Assembly: GCA_900102235.1 (NCBI GenBank)
Contig: FMVL01000010.1
Location: 89,616 to 153,615 of the forward strand
Direction of reading: 5' to 3'
DNA: 64,000 bases
Origin: Lachnospiraceae bacterium XBB2008
Lineage (GTDB): Bacteria > Bacillota > Clostridia > Lachnospirales > Lachnospiraceae
The translations under genes were made by a program, and so were the position numbers. Below are positions 7,975-16,546 of the stretch, piece after piece. The notes under the pieces are model-generated. The model worked only from the letters and a program-made list of their open reading frames with translations. It ran no database searches and was not told the origin of the DNA. How positions within the stretch are numbered: the stretch's first letter is position 1; the number at the start of each line of letters is the position of its first letter.

Positions 7975-9648
7975 ATGTCAAGAAAAGCTTCGAATTTTCA
8001 GAAGGTAGTGATGTCCTGGGGATACAGGGGAAAGGAAATCTTTAAACCACTGAATACCGGCTGGATAGACGATCATGTGGCATGTGTCCGTGAATGGATA
8101 GCCAACATCTTCTTTTATACAAAGAACGGAACAACGATAATGATCGATGCCGGTTACAACTATGAACGGCTTAATGAGAAGATGAAGTGGCTTGATATCG
8201 ATCCTTCTGAAATAAAGGATATTCTCATCACACATCAGGATACGGATCATGTAGGAGCTGTCGAACGTGATTCCGACGGGTTGTTCAGGAACGCAAAACT
8301 GTATATCAGTAAGATCGAGAATCAGTATATGACCGGCGAGAAGCGAAGAAAAGTTATCTTTGGCTTATATAAGCTTCCCATGGTAAAGAGTGATAATGAG
8401 AGGGTACTTCTTAAAGACGGGGATGTTTTTACTATCGGGGACATCAAGGTGGAAGCGATCCTTGTACCGGGTCATACCTGGGGGCATATGGTCTATCTGA
8501 TAGATAATGAATATCTGTTTACCGGAGATACGATCTGGTTCGGCGCAGATGGAGGATACAGCTTTATCAACGCGTTGGCGGAGGATAATGATCTATCCAA
8601 GAGATCACTTGCAAAACTGGAGGATATTCTTCGGAGCAGAAACATCTGCCCTAAGGTTATCACAGGACATACGGGCTGGTCGGATGATCTGGATTTTGTA
8701 TTTGCACATAAAGATCAGGTATGCAATAGCATGAAGAAGCAGAAGCCTCATGATCCGAATGCACCCTATGACGGATATGATGAGCGTGAGGATACGGAAT
8801 TTGGTGCCAGAAATGTGAGATTGGTAAAAGTTGTTTCGGTAACGGAGGAGGAACATACAATGAAACCGGATTATAAAAACTGGGTACCGAAGGGAATGGT
8901 ATACGGACTGGTAGCGGGGACGGGAGTTCTGACTGCCGCATTTGCCGTGAGTCTTGCGGTGCTGAAAAAAGCATCCACTCCCGTAAGAGTTGGAACAGGC
9001 ATTGTTCTCGGACTGGGAGCACTGGGATGTGGAAAGTTTGCTCAGTGGTCGATCATGGCATACAGACAGTTTTCCTATGATGGAAAGAGACAGTTATCAA
9101 AACAAATCATAGAAGGCACGGCGGAATATGTCAAACTTCCGGAAGGCGGGAAAGGGCTTGACGTGGGGTGTGGAAGCGGAGCTCTCACTATTGCCTGTGC
9201 AAAGAGAAACCCGCAGGGGAGTTTTATCGGGATCGATCGTTGGGGTAAGGAATACGCGTCTTTCAGTAAGACCCTTTGCAAGAGTAATGCTTCGGCTGAA
9301 GGTGTATCAAATACAGAGTTCAGACAGGGCGATGCAACAAAGCTCGATTTCCCGGATGAAACCTTTGATGCTGTAACGAGTAACTATGTATATCACAATA
9401 TTCCCGTAAACAAACAGGATCTTTTGCGTGAAACATTGAGGGTACTGAAAAAGGGAGGAACTTTTGCGATTCATGACATCATGTCAAAAGGGCGATACGG
9501 TGATATGAAAGAGTTTGTTAAGGAACTTCTTGACGCGGGTTATGAAGAGGTAAAGCTTATCCCGACTGACGATGGTATGTTTATGACAAAACGGGAAGCG
9601 GTCAAGATGATGCTTAAGGGCTCATGCCTGCTTGTGGGCAAGAAATAA
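7975..9648 (+). CDS. fusion of a metallo-beta-lactamase-fold hydrolase and a membrane-anchored SAM methyltransferase
   Basis: A 557-residue protein starting after TCGGAGGTC. Residues 1-270 form a metallo-beta-lactamase fold: THQDTDHVG with H87, D89, D91 and H92 (Asp in place of the usual second His), then H167 (GHTWGH), D185 (GDT) and H232 (GHTG). About residues 300-350 hold two hydrophobic segments, and 380-557 a class I methyltransferase with LDVGCGSG at 395-402. A second ribosome binding site, GGAGGAGGA at 8844-8852, stands seven bases before an in-frame ATG at 8860, so the methyltransferase (262 residues) may also be made alone. That suggests two adjacent genes that became joined. Substrates are unknown. 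Confidence 0.85.
   Translation: MSRKASNFQKVVMSWGYRGKEIFKPLNTGWIDDHVACVREWIANIFFYTKNGTTIMIDAGYNYERLNEKMKWLDIDPSEIKDILITHQDTDHVGAVERDSDGLFRNAKLYISKIENQYMTGEKRRKVIFGLYKLPMVKSDNERVLLKDGDVFTIGDIKVEAILVPGHTWGHMVYLIDNEYLFTGDTIWFGADGGYSFINALAEDNDLSKRSLAKLEDILRSRNICPKVITGHTGWSDDLDFVFAHKDQVCNSMKKQKPHDPNAPYDGYDEREDTEFGARNVRLVKVVSVTEEEHTMKPDYKNWVPKGMVYGLVAGTGVLTAAFAVSLAVLKKASTPVRVGTGIVLGLGALGCGKFAQWSIMAYRQFSYDGKRQLSKQIIEGTAEYVKLPEGGKGLDVGCGSGALTIACAKRNPQGSFIGIDRWGKEYASFSKTLCKSNASAEGVSNTEFRQGDATKLDFPDETFDAVTSNYVYHNIPVNKQDLLRETLRVLKKGGTFAIHDIMSKGRYGDMKEFVKELLDAGYEEVKLIPTDDGMFMTKREAVKMMLKGSCLLVGKK
8844..8862 (+). promoter_or_regulatory. internal ribosome binding site and start within the fusion gene
   Basis: GGAGGAGGA followed by seven bases and ATG (codon 296 of the long frame). 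The downstream product would start with the membrane segment and the methyltransferase domain. Confidence 0.6.
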
Positions 9649-9655
9649 CATAGGG

Positions 9656-10576
9656 ATGAAATCAAGAAGAACATTTACATTAAAATACAGGATATTGCTG
9701 AAACTTTGTAGATTATTCAGACTTCAGAGAGTCATGGAGCTACCGCCTGACAAAGCACAAAAGCTGTTCCGGAAATCTTATAAAGGTGTTGTCATACCGA
9801 AAATGTCGGATCCCGGAATCAAAATAAGTACGACGAAGATAAACGGATCAACATGTCTGTGGTATAAGCATAAAAACTCAAACAGAAGGCTGTGCATCTA
9901 CCTTATCGGCGGAGGGATGCTTAAGTATCCCAAACCTTCGCAGGCAAAAGAAGTGCTCGGACTTGCTACAGAACTTGATATTGATTTTGTGCTCCCTTAT
10001 TATCCACTGGTTCATACCGGACATACGCTACCGGATGTATATGAGATGATGTATGTGTTATATAAGGATGTGCTCACACAATATGAGTCTGAGAATGTGT
10101 ATTTTCTCGGGGGTTCGAGCGGGGCAAATCTGGCGTTGGGTCTGATCTCATACTTCAATGATAAAGGAGAAGGTGTTCCGATGCCCGGAAAGGTATATGC
10201 CGGATCGCCGGGATCGCTTCTCATTACGGATGAAGAAAAGAAAATGGCAGATAAGCTTGATAAAACTGATGTGATCATGAGCCAGAAAGCAACGCTGTCT
10301 GTATGGGAGGGAATGACCGGAGGAAAGAAGGTTGCAGACTATATGGAATCACTTCAGCTTGGCGATTATACCGGACTGAAAGATGTATACCTCAGCTTCG
10401 GTGGTGATGAAGTATTCACTGCTGCTGCAGAATCCATCAGAGACAGACTGGAGCAGTTCGGCGTACATGTGACGCTGGAGATCGAACCCGGATTGTATCA
10501 TGCTTATGCGGTCATGCCGCTTGTTAAAGATGCAATGCCGGGTTACAGAAGGATGAAGGAGTATATCAGTAAATGA
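9656..10576 (+). CDS. alpha/beta hydrolase fold-3 (acetyl-esterase-like)
   Basis: A 306-residue esterase-like protein. The nucleophile elbow is GGSSGANL and the C-terminal YHAY supplies the expected His; the oxyanion loop reads IGGG rather than HGGG of the hormone-sensitive-lipase family. The late Asp is likely in FGGDE. It has no signal peptide, though a basic N-terminus (KSRRTFTLKYRILLKLCR) may associate with membrane. The start is uncertain: ATG 9656 has only a weak AGGG, and a TTG at 9632 overlaps the upstream gene. The stop overlaps the next ATG as ATGA, so the two genes are coupled. Confidence 0.8.
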   Translation: MKSRRTFTLKYRILLKLCRLFRLQRVMELPPDKAQKLFRKSYKGVVIPKMSDPGIKISTTKINGSTCLWYKHKNSNRRLCIYLIGGGMLKYPKPSQAKEVLGLATELDIDFVLPYYPLVHTGHTLPDVYEMMYVLYKDVLTQYESENVYFLGGSSGANLALGLISYFNDKGEGVPMPGKVYAGSPGSLLITDEEKKMADKLDKTDVIMSQKATLSVWEGMTGGKKVADYMESLQLGDYTGLKDVYLSFGGDEVFTAAAESIRDRLEQFGVHVTLEIEPGLYHAYAVMPLVKDAMPGYRRMKEYISK

Positions 10577-11070
10577 GATTGACGATTTTTCTGGCTATAG
10601 CAGGATGCGTTTTGTTATTTGCCATGATCTGGGTTGCAACTGTCACGATGCCGTTTAGCGCGCTGGCAAAGAACTTTCCCATAGATGTACAGGATAGCCT
10701 GAAACCAAGGATTGACAGCCTTCCTATGAGTCCTATACGTGTAATCGGCGGTATATTGCTCATCCTGCTTATGCTGGCATGGCTGGGACTGTTTATTTGG
10801 GGTGGAATTGACGGGAGAAACAATGACTATAGATTTTGGGATCATGCGATCCGTTTTCTGATAATAGGCGGAGCCGTTAAGGCTTTTGATATAGGCTGTC
10901 TTGACTATATTCTTCTTACAAAGACACATTTCTTCCAACACTATTTTCCGGAAACGGAAGGATGTAAAGGATGGCAGCAATTCGGATACAACAGAAAGCA
11001 ACAGATCAGGCAGTGTATCATAATCCCGATATGCTCTTTTATAGGTGCATGGATATTTTGTTATATATAG
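10573..11070 (+). CDS. small integral membrane protein, paralogue of 14327-14827
   Basis: 165 residues with about four hydrophobic segments: an N-terminal helix, one at 55-75, one near 95-110 and a C-terminal helix. Family not recognised. A conserved tract, DYILLTKTHFFQHYFPE followed by GYNRKQQIRQ, recurs in the paralogue at 14327 as DYFLLMKYKFFQYYFPE and GYNIKRQLLK. Both paralogues are followed directly by an alpha/beta hydrolase gene, which suggests that the membrane protein and the hydrolase act as a pair, perhaps on a lipophilic substrate; this is inference only. Confidence 0.7.
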   Translation: MRLTIFLAIAGCVLLFAMIWVATVTMPFSALAKNFPIDVQDSLKPRIDSLPMSPIRVIGGILLILLMLAWLGLFIWGGIDGRNNDYRFWDHAIRFLIIGGAVKAFDIGCLDYILLTKTHFFQHYFPETEGCKGWQQFGYNRKQQIRQCIIIPICSFIGAWIFCYI

Positions 11071-11131
11071 CATTTTATGAGTGAGTCGTAGCGACAGACA
11101 GGTTGTGTCTATAGAAAGAGAGTGAATTGTT

Positions 11132-11890
11132 TTGACTTATCATGAATTCGGAACAAACAACAAAAGAGTGATCCTTCTCATACATCCCGCAGTTGTGATA
11201 TGGGATTATTTTGAGTATGTCGTGCCGCTGCTTGAGAAAGACTTCCATCTGATCATACCGGCACTTCCGGGATATGATCCGGATCGGGAGGGAGATTTTA
11301 CAAGTATTGAGGAGATTGCCGCTGAAATAGAAAAATGGCTTAAGGAAAAAGGAATACCGGAAGCAGAGTGTATATATGGGTGTTCTATGGGCGGCGCAGT
11401 GGTAGCTAAGCTTTTATCGAACAGGGTGATCCACTTTGAACATGCTGTGATGGATGGCGGTATCACGCCGTACCAGCTTCCGTGGATTATTACAAGACTT
11501 ATCGCAATTAAGGACTTCCTGATGATTTCCGTGGGGAAACTCGGCGGGATAAAACTTCTCGAAAAAGCATTTTCTACGGATGAACTGTCAGAGGAAGATA
11601 TCAGGTATGAGGCAAAGGTACTTGGTATGATAAGTTACAGAACGATCTGGCGAACTTTTGAGTCGGCAAATAACTACGCTATGCCGAAGCGGATCGTAAC
11701 GGATTGTCTGTTTATAGAATACTGGTTTGCCGATGCAGAGGAAAAGGACAGGAAATGGGATATTGCATATATCCGTAAAGCTTTCCCGTCGTCACATTTT
11801 GTAAGATACAGGAATGCCGGGCATGGAGGGCTTGCTCCTTTTTATCCTGAAAAACTCGCCAAGGGTATAAGAAAACTCTGTAACAAATAA
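11132..11890 (+). CDS. alpha/beta hydrolase
   Basis: A 252-residue hydrolase beginning at a TTG, preceded by a GAGAGTGA Shine-Dalgarno-like stretch. The nucleophile elbow is YGCSMGGA and the final His is in NAGHGG, typical of the alpha/beta hydrolase 1 family; the early HPAV loop would form the oxyanion hole. The opening residues MTYHEFG recur in a 13-codon relic at 16425, showing that another copy of this gene once existed further down the cluster. Confidence 0.8.
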   Translation: MTYHEFGTNNKRVILLIHPAVVIWDYFEYVVPLLEKDFHLIIPALPGYDPDREGDFTSIEEIAAEIEKWLKEKGIPEAECIYGCSMGGAVVAKLLSNRVIHFEHAVMDGGITPYQLPWIITRLIAIKDFLMISVGKLGGIKLLEKAFSTDELSEEDIRYEAKVLGMISYRTIWRTFESANNYAMPKRIVTDCLFIEYWFADAEEKDRKWDIAYIRKAFPSSHFVRYRNAGHGGLAPFYPEKLAKGIRKLCNK

Positions 11891-11913
11891 GCATGGAAAG
11901 GAGCAGATCAAAA

Positions 11914-12891
11914 ATGAAGCGTAGGGTATTGGTATTCGGAGCTGGGGTGATAGGCGCATATCTTGCGCATGTGCTGATCGAAGCAGGTAATGATGTGACG
12001 ATACTCGCGAGGGAGGAGAGAGCAAAATCACTTAACGAGAACGGACTTGTAATATATCATCACTTGCAGAAGAAGACTACAAAGAACGAAGTAAAAGCAG
12101 TTACGGATGTGGATAACCTTGCCTTTGATGCCACATTCGTTGTAATGCCTTATCACAAGCTGAAAAGCGCACTTCCCATGATACGTACATTCAATACAAA
12201 GCTGCTTGTTCTTGTGGGAAACGATCTGTCACCGGCAGAAATACGGAAAGATATGAAAGAAAATGCGCCCGGAATAAAGAAAATTCTTTTCGGCTTTCAG
12301 GTCTCCGGAGGAAAAAAAGAAGAGAAAAGTTATGTCTGTGAAAGATTTGGTGCAAGCTGGATGGATATCGGGCAGCTGCATGGAGAAACAGATGCCCGCC
12401 TGAAAAAATGGGTTGAGAATCTGTTTAAAGGAACGAAATACAGGATTAACTGGCAGGGAGATATGGAAAACTATCTGATCTGTCATCCGGCAGAAATCCT
12501 TCCGATCGGTTATCTGTCATATATATGCGGAGGAGACCTGCGAAAGTCCACAAGAAGTCAGCGCAGGGATATGTTTGACGCATCACGGGAAGCGTTTGAT
12601 TTTCTTAGAACAAAAGGAATAACAGTATACCCGAAGGGCGAAGACAAGTTTTACGGAAGCGGAGTGCGAAGCAAGGTGATGAAGTTTCTGTATTTTATAA
12701 TGGCAAAATCTGTAATCGGTGATCTGATAGCCTGCGAACACTGCAGAAATGCTGTTTCTGAAATGGAACAGATAGATATGTTTTACGCAGATTTTTTGAA
12801 GGAATGTCCGCCGGCAAAATTGAAGGCATGGAACCGTTTAAAAGCTCAGATGCCAACCTGGGACGAACTGCACAGAATTTATGGGAATTGA
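11914..12891 (+). CDS. ketopantoate reductase (ApbA/PanE)-like oxidoreductase
   Basis: A 325-residue protein with an N-terminal Rossmann fold, VFGAGVIGAYLA at residues 6-17, for NADP(H), and a helical C-terminal half. The family includes 2-dehydropantoate reductase, but many members in accessory clusters act on other 2-keto or keto substrates, and nothing else for pantothenate synthesis is here. It starts at 11914 after AAAGGAG; an ATG at 11893 lies on the ribosome binding site itself. The setting among methyltransferases and hydrolases suggests a tailoring role. Confidence 0.75.
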   Translation: MKRRVLVFGAGVIGAYLAHVLIEAGNDVTILAREERAKSLNENGLVIYHHLQKKTTKNEVKAVTDVDNLAFDATFVVMPYHKLKSALPMIRTFNTKLLVLVGNDLSPAEIRKDMKENAPGIKKILFGFQVSGGKKEEKSYVCERFGASWMDIGQLHGETDARLKKWVENLFKGTKYRINWQGDMENYLICHPAEILPIGYLSYICGGDLRKSTRSQRRDMFDASREAFDFLRTKGITVYPKGEDKFYGSGVRSKVMKFLYFIMAKSVIGDLIACEHCRNAVSEMEQIDMFYADFLKECPPAKLKAWNRLKAQMPTWDELHRIYGN

Positions 12892-12902
12892 GGCGTTTAT
12901 TG

Positions 12903-13410
12903 ATGAAACTTAAAAACTACATGAAGGAAGGGCAGAAACTTCCGCTCTTCGGGATTGGGCCGTATCTCATATATGGGATAGGACTGTTTACCGCAATATG
13001 TATCATTTTATTTGTTTATGTTTTGAAGATTGGAAAACCTGACCGGTAACCTTGTTTGGGTATTCAGGATAACAGGGGGCTTTCTTATCATCCTCGGATT
13101 TGTCATCTGGTTTGTCGGAGCACTGAAATCTGGTATGGATGAGAGTATTACCGAAAACAAGCTGAAAACGGACGGTATATATGCGTGGGTCAGAAATCCG
13201 ATGTACAGCGGTTGGTGGATAGCCCTTACCGGGATAAGTTTTATGTGGCATAACATCTGTCTGATCCCTGTTTTCTTTATCAACTGGGCTATCATGACGG
13301 TTGTGCTCAAGAACCCAGAAGAAAAATGGCTTACTGATCTGTACGGCGCAGAATATGAAGAATATAAGAAGCGGGTAAACAGGTGCATTCCATGGAAAAG
13401 GAAGGATTGA
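12903..13410 (+). pseudogene. isoprenylcysteine carboxyl methyltransferase (ICMT/PEMT)-like gene with a frameshift
   Basis: The N-terminal 45 residues are read from the ATG at 12903 in one frame, ending at a TAA at 13047-13049. The rest (13030-13410) is in the +1 frame. Removing one A from the four-A run at 13034-13037 joins them into a single 168-residue protein, ...VLKIGNLTGNLVW.... The joined product has four hydrophobic segments and the family motif region RNPMYSGWW, with a C-terminal EEKWL...YGAEYEEYKKRV. The family consists of membrane methyltransferases using SAM. The break may be a true mutation, a sequencing or assembly error, or a slippage site. Confidence 0.75.
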
Positions 13411-13474
13411 ACGAATGCTATTGAACTGGCCAAGAATTATTTTAGACATTTGAAAATACAAACGGAGAGACAGT

Positions 13475-14308
13475 ATGAATAAGATAAATGTTGAAATGGG
13501 TGCAGTTCCGGAAACAATGTTGCAGACGATGTATGCAAGAGCAAGAGAATCACAAAAGCCGGATGCGGTTATACATGATGAAAAGGCGGTAGAAATTGCC
13601 AGGATGCTTGATTATGATTTTTCTCTCGCTGATAAGGACGCACCTATGAGCAGCGGCGTAATCGCACGCACTATAATCCTTGACAGACTTGTTTCAGAAT
13701 ATCTCGAAAAGAATCGGGGTACTATTGTAGCGAATATTGCTTGCGGCCTTGATACACGCTGCTATCGCAATGAAGGAAAATACGCCAGATGGTATAACAT
13801 TGATCTTCGGGAAACGATAAATGTACGGAGTCAGTTTTTGAAAGAAGATGGACCGGCCATCTTTCAGATTGCAAAATCTGCGATGGATAAATCATGGACA
13901 GAAGAGATAGAGTACGATGATGAGCCTGTGCTTGTCATTATCGAAGGCCTGACTATGTACTTGAATGAAGCGGATGTAAAAAAGATTTTTAGCATTATTG
14001 ATTCAAAATTCAAACAGGCATGCGTCCTTGTGGAAATAATGAATCCTTTCATGGCAGCGCATATCAAGGAGAAATCCATAGAGAAAAGCAATGCGAAGTT
14101 CAGCTGGGGAATAAAAAATGGCAAGGAACTTTCCGGCTTGGTACCTTCTTTTAAGTTTTATAAAGATTATTCTCTTGCTGAAGGGATGGCGGAGTTTGCG
14201 CCTGTGTATAAAGTGTTGTCAAAGATTGCTTTGATTTCTAATGTGTCAAACAAAATAAGCGTATTAGAAAAAAAGGATTCAGGGCAGATAAAGAATACGA
14301 AGATCTGA
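13475..14308 (+). CDS. leucine carboxyl methyltransferase (LCMT/TcmP)-family methyltransferase
   Basis: A 277-residue class I methyltransferase. The SAM site of this family is seen as NIACGLDTRCYR near residues 89-100, followed by WYNIDL and VIIEGLTMYL. Family members in bacteria methylate carboxyl or hydroxyl groups of small molecules (for example TcmP-like O-methyltransferases in polyketide pathways), and their physiological targets are mostly unknown. GGAGAGACAGT precedes the ATG. It follows the ICMT-like gene and precedes a membrane protein of the 10573 family. Confidence 0.85.
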   Translation: MNKINVEMGAVPETMLQTMYARARESQKPDAVIHDEKAVEIARMLDYDFSLADKDAPMSSGVIARTIILDRLVSEYLEKNRGTIVANIACGLDTRCYRNEGKYARWYNIDLRETINVRSQFLKEDGPAIFQIAKSAMDKSWTEEIEYDDEPVLVIIEGLTMYLNEADVKKIFSIIDSKFKQACVLVEIMNPFMAAHIKEKSIEKSNAKFSWGIKNGKELSGLVPSFKFYKDYSLAEGMAEFAPVYKVLSKIALISNVSNKISVLEKKDSGQIKNTKI

Positions 14309-14326
14309 CAGGAAAGGATTGAATGA

Positions 14327-14827
14327 ATGCTTTTAACAATATTCCTTACAATCGTGTTTTGCGCGGCGATAACGCTAATGTTGTTTTCGGCTGTTGCGTT
14401 TATTCAGAATGAGAAATTCTTTTCATCAGCACCGAGGGAAGCTCAGAAAGTGATAATTCCAAGAGAGAAAGAATTGTTTTATGGTGCGAGAACAATCGGA
14501 TGGACACTTATGGTATTCAGTATTCTTATGATACTTGGTGTCGGGGTGATCTCAATCTGGGACGGGTTTCGGAGTGGTTTCACATTCACGCAGTTTTTTG
14601 TGAGATTTGTGCTGATCTTCACCGTGTATAAAATATACGACATGATCTGTTTTGACTACTTTCTGCTTATGAAATACAAGTTCTTCCAGTACTATTTTCC
14701 GGAAGTGGATAGCGTGTATTCGGGCAGAAAGTACGGATATAACATTAAGAGGCAGCTGCTTAAACTGCTTGTCATTTTCCCGGCGGCATCAGCGCTCGCA
14801 GCGTGGATATGTACGCTTTTTGGGTAG
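14327..14827 (+). CDS. small integral membrane protein, paralogue of 10573-11070
   Basis: 166 residues with four hydrophobic segments in the same places as the paralogue, and the same FFQYYFPE...GYNIKRQLLK tract before the last helix. It starts 18 bases after the methyltransferase stop, with AAAGGA upstream. The function is unknown. It is followed after a short gap by an alpha/beta hydrolase, repeating the order seen at 10573-11890. The paralogues have diverged well apart from the tract, so the duplication is old or both were acquired separately. Confidence 0.7.
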   Translation: MLLTIFLTIVFCAAITLMLFSAVAFIQNEKFFSSAPREAQKVIIPREKELFYGARTIGWTLMVFSILMILGVGVISIWDGFRSGFTFTQFFVRFVLIFTVYKIYDMICFDYFLLMKYKFFQYYFPEVDSVYSGRKYGYNIKRQLLKLLVIFPAASALAAWICTLFG

Positions 14828-14904
14828 TAGTAGACAGGAATTGCTTTGATACCGGCGGCGCTTGTTGGCGCAATCGTGATGTTGATCGGAGGCTGATATA
14901 GAAG

Positions 14905-15645
14905 ATGTACATTAATAGATATGGAAAAATCGGAGCGCCTGTAGTTGTTTTGCTTGCACCAATGATGGTTTCAGGGTCTGATCTATATGAACTCATGGGA
15001 CCATATTTTACGGGAGAATATTGCATTATTGCACCGGATCAAGGCGGTCATGGCAAAGCCGGAGCATATATAAGCGCAGATGAGGAGTATCGGTTTCTTA
15101 AGGAATTCTTTCAAAGAGAAGGAATAGAGGATATACATTTGGTTTATGGCGCATCCCTTGGGGTTGCGGTGGCATACAGACTATTTCTTGATCCTGATTT
15201 TGACATTGCGTATGCATGGTTTGACGGTGTTGCACTTACCGAAAATGCCGGATTTGCGGAATGGTTTATGAAGAAACTGTTCAGAAGCAGGAAGAAGAAA
15301 CTGGAGAAAACTCACGTGGAAGCTTCGGAAAGCCTTGTGAAGATGTATGGATACGATTTCGCCAGGATGATGACTAAGAATTTTGAGAGAATAACCATAG
15401 ATGACATTGATGCGATCTGCCACGCATGCTGCCATTATGATCTTCGCAAACTTACGGAAGAGGAGCAGATGAAACTGCATCTTGATTTTGGAGAAAAGGA
15501 TTTCGACTTAAGGTATTCAAAGAATACAATTCCGGTTTATATGCCAAAGGCAGAGGTTACGATACGAAAGGGATATGCCCACTGCGGATATATGGCGGCA
15601 AAACCGGCAGAGTATGTCAGGCAGATTGAAGAATTTATCAGATGA
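14905..15645 (+). CDS. alpha/beta hydrolase
   Basis: A 246-residue hydrolase-fold protein: nucleophile elbow YGASLGVA, an early APMM oxyanion-type loop, and a late GYAHCGY that carries the expected catalytic His. It resembles the hydrolase at 11132 in length and layout but is much diverged. The 77-base gap before it contains an open stretch ending in IPAALVGAIVMLIGG and a stop (about 14846-14896), which looks like a leftover membrane-helix tail. GATCGGAGGC lies about 15 bases before the start. Confidence 0.75.
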   Translation: MYINRYGKIGAPVVVLLAPMMVSGSDLYELMGPYFTGEYCIIAPDQGGHGKAGAYISADEEYRFLKEFFQREGIEDIHLVYGASLGVAVAYRLFLDPDFDIAYAWFDGVALTENAGFAEWFMKKLFRSRKKKLEKTHVEASESLVKMYGYDFARMMTKNFERITIDDIDAICHACCHYDLRKLTEEEQMKLHLDFGEKDFDLRYSKNTIPVYMPKAEVTIRKGYAHCGYMAAKPAEYVRQIEEFIR

Positions 15646-15762
15646 AAGTAGAAGAGAGAATATGAGTGGAGTAAAGGACTGACGAGGCATGTTAGATTTA
15701 TTCGTCACTCTGACCTGTCGGACGGACCCTGTTGCTGGGATGAGGTTCATAGGAGGTAATAC

Positions 15763-16401
15763 ATGAAAACGGAAAAAGAATATAAGGATCTGACAGTAAA
15801 AGAGTTTACGAAAGCGGCAGAGATATATGAGACAGACCATGCCGGAATATATGAGATGTGTAAGGATGATTATCCATATATCTCATCAGAACTTGAAAAA
15901 GAAGATTATCATGATCTTCTGGACTGCGGCTGCGGAACAGGACCGATGATCTCATTATTGTATGAAAAGGATCCTTCGAAGCATTATACAGGACTTGATA
16001 TAACGCCGCGTATGATCGAAGTAGGAAAGTCCAAGAATTTAAGCGGTGTAGACTGGGTTGTGGGAGACTGCGAAGATCTTCCTTTTGATGAAAACTCTTT
16101 TGATGTAATCATCTGCTCAAACAGTTTTCATCATTATCCGAATCCACAGAAGTTCTTTGACAGCGTAAAAAGAGTGCTGAGGCCGGGAGGAAGACTCATC
16201 CTTCAGGATTATACAGCACCGAAGGTAATCCTTTGGCTTATGAACCATACGGAAATGCCTCTTGCAAACCTCGTCGGGCATGGTGATGTGGCAGCAAGAT
16301 CGCTTGATGAGATCAGGGTATTTTGCAGCACTGCCGGTCTTAAGATTGAGAAGCTTGAAAGAGTAAAGAAGTTCAGATTGCATCTTGTAGCAAGGAAGTA
16401 G
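15763..16401 (+). CDS. class I SAM-dependent methyltransferase (UbiE/COQ5-like)
   Basis: 212 residues, start preceded by CATAGGAGGTAATAC. Motif I is LDCGCGTGP at residues 54-62, motif post-I GLDITPRMI, and the later motifs DVIICSNSFHHYPNP and LRPGGRLIL are typical of methyltransferase type 11. It has no membrane segment. The substrate is unknown; its position between hydrolases suggests a role in modifying the same compound or class of compounds. Confidence 0.88.
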   Translation: MKTEKEYKDLTVKEFTKAAEIYETDHAGIYEMCKDDYPYISSELEKEDYHDLLDCGCGTGPMISLLYEKDPSKHYTGLDITPRMIEVGKSKNLSGVDWVVGDCEDLPFDENSFDVIICSNSFHHYPNPQKFFDSVKRVLRPGGRLILQDYTAPKVILWLMNHTEMPLANLVGHGDVAARSLDEIRVFCSTAGLKIEKLERVKKFRLHLVARK

Positions 16402-16424
16402 ATATCTAAAAGGAGCGGGTAGAC

Positions 16425-16466
16425 ATGACCGTACATGAATTTGGGAAAGAAAATGAAAAACTATAG
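16425..16466 (+). pseudogene. relic 5' end of an alpha/beta hydrolase gene
   Basis: After AGGAGCGGG an ATG opens a 13-codon frame, MTVHEFGKENEKL, ending in TAG. It matches the start of the hydrolase at 11132 (MTYHEFGTNNKR) in position, ribosome binding site and sequence, and then stops. This is the truncated head of a lost paralogue; the following 80 bases contain no continuation that I can recognise. Confidence 0.6.
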
Positions 16467-16546
16467 TCCCTATCCACCCCTCAGTGGTGATGTGGGACTG
16501 GTGGGCGGATTAATAGGAAAGACGGCGGCTTTTTAAGGGAGGAAAC

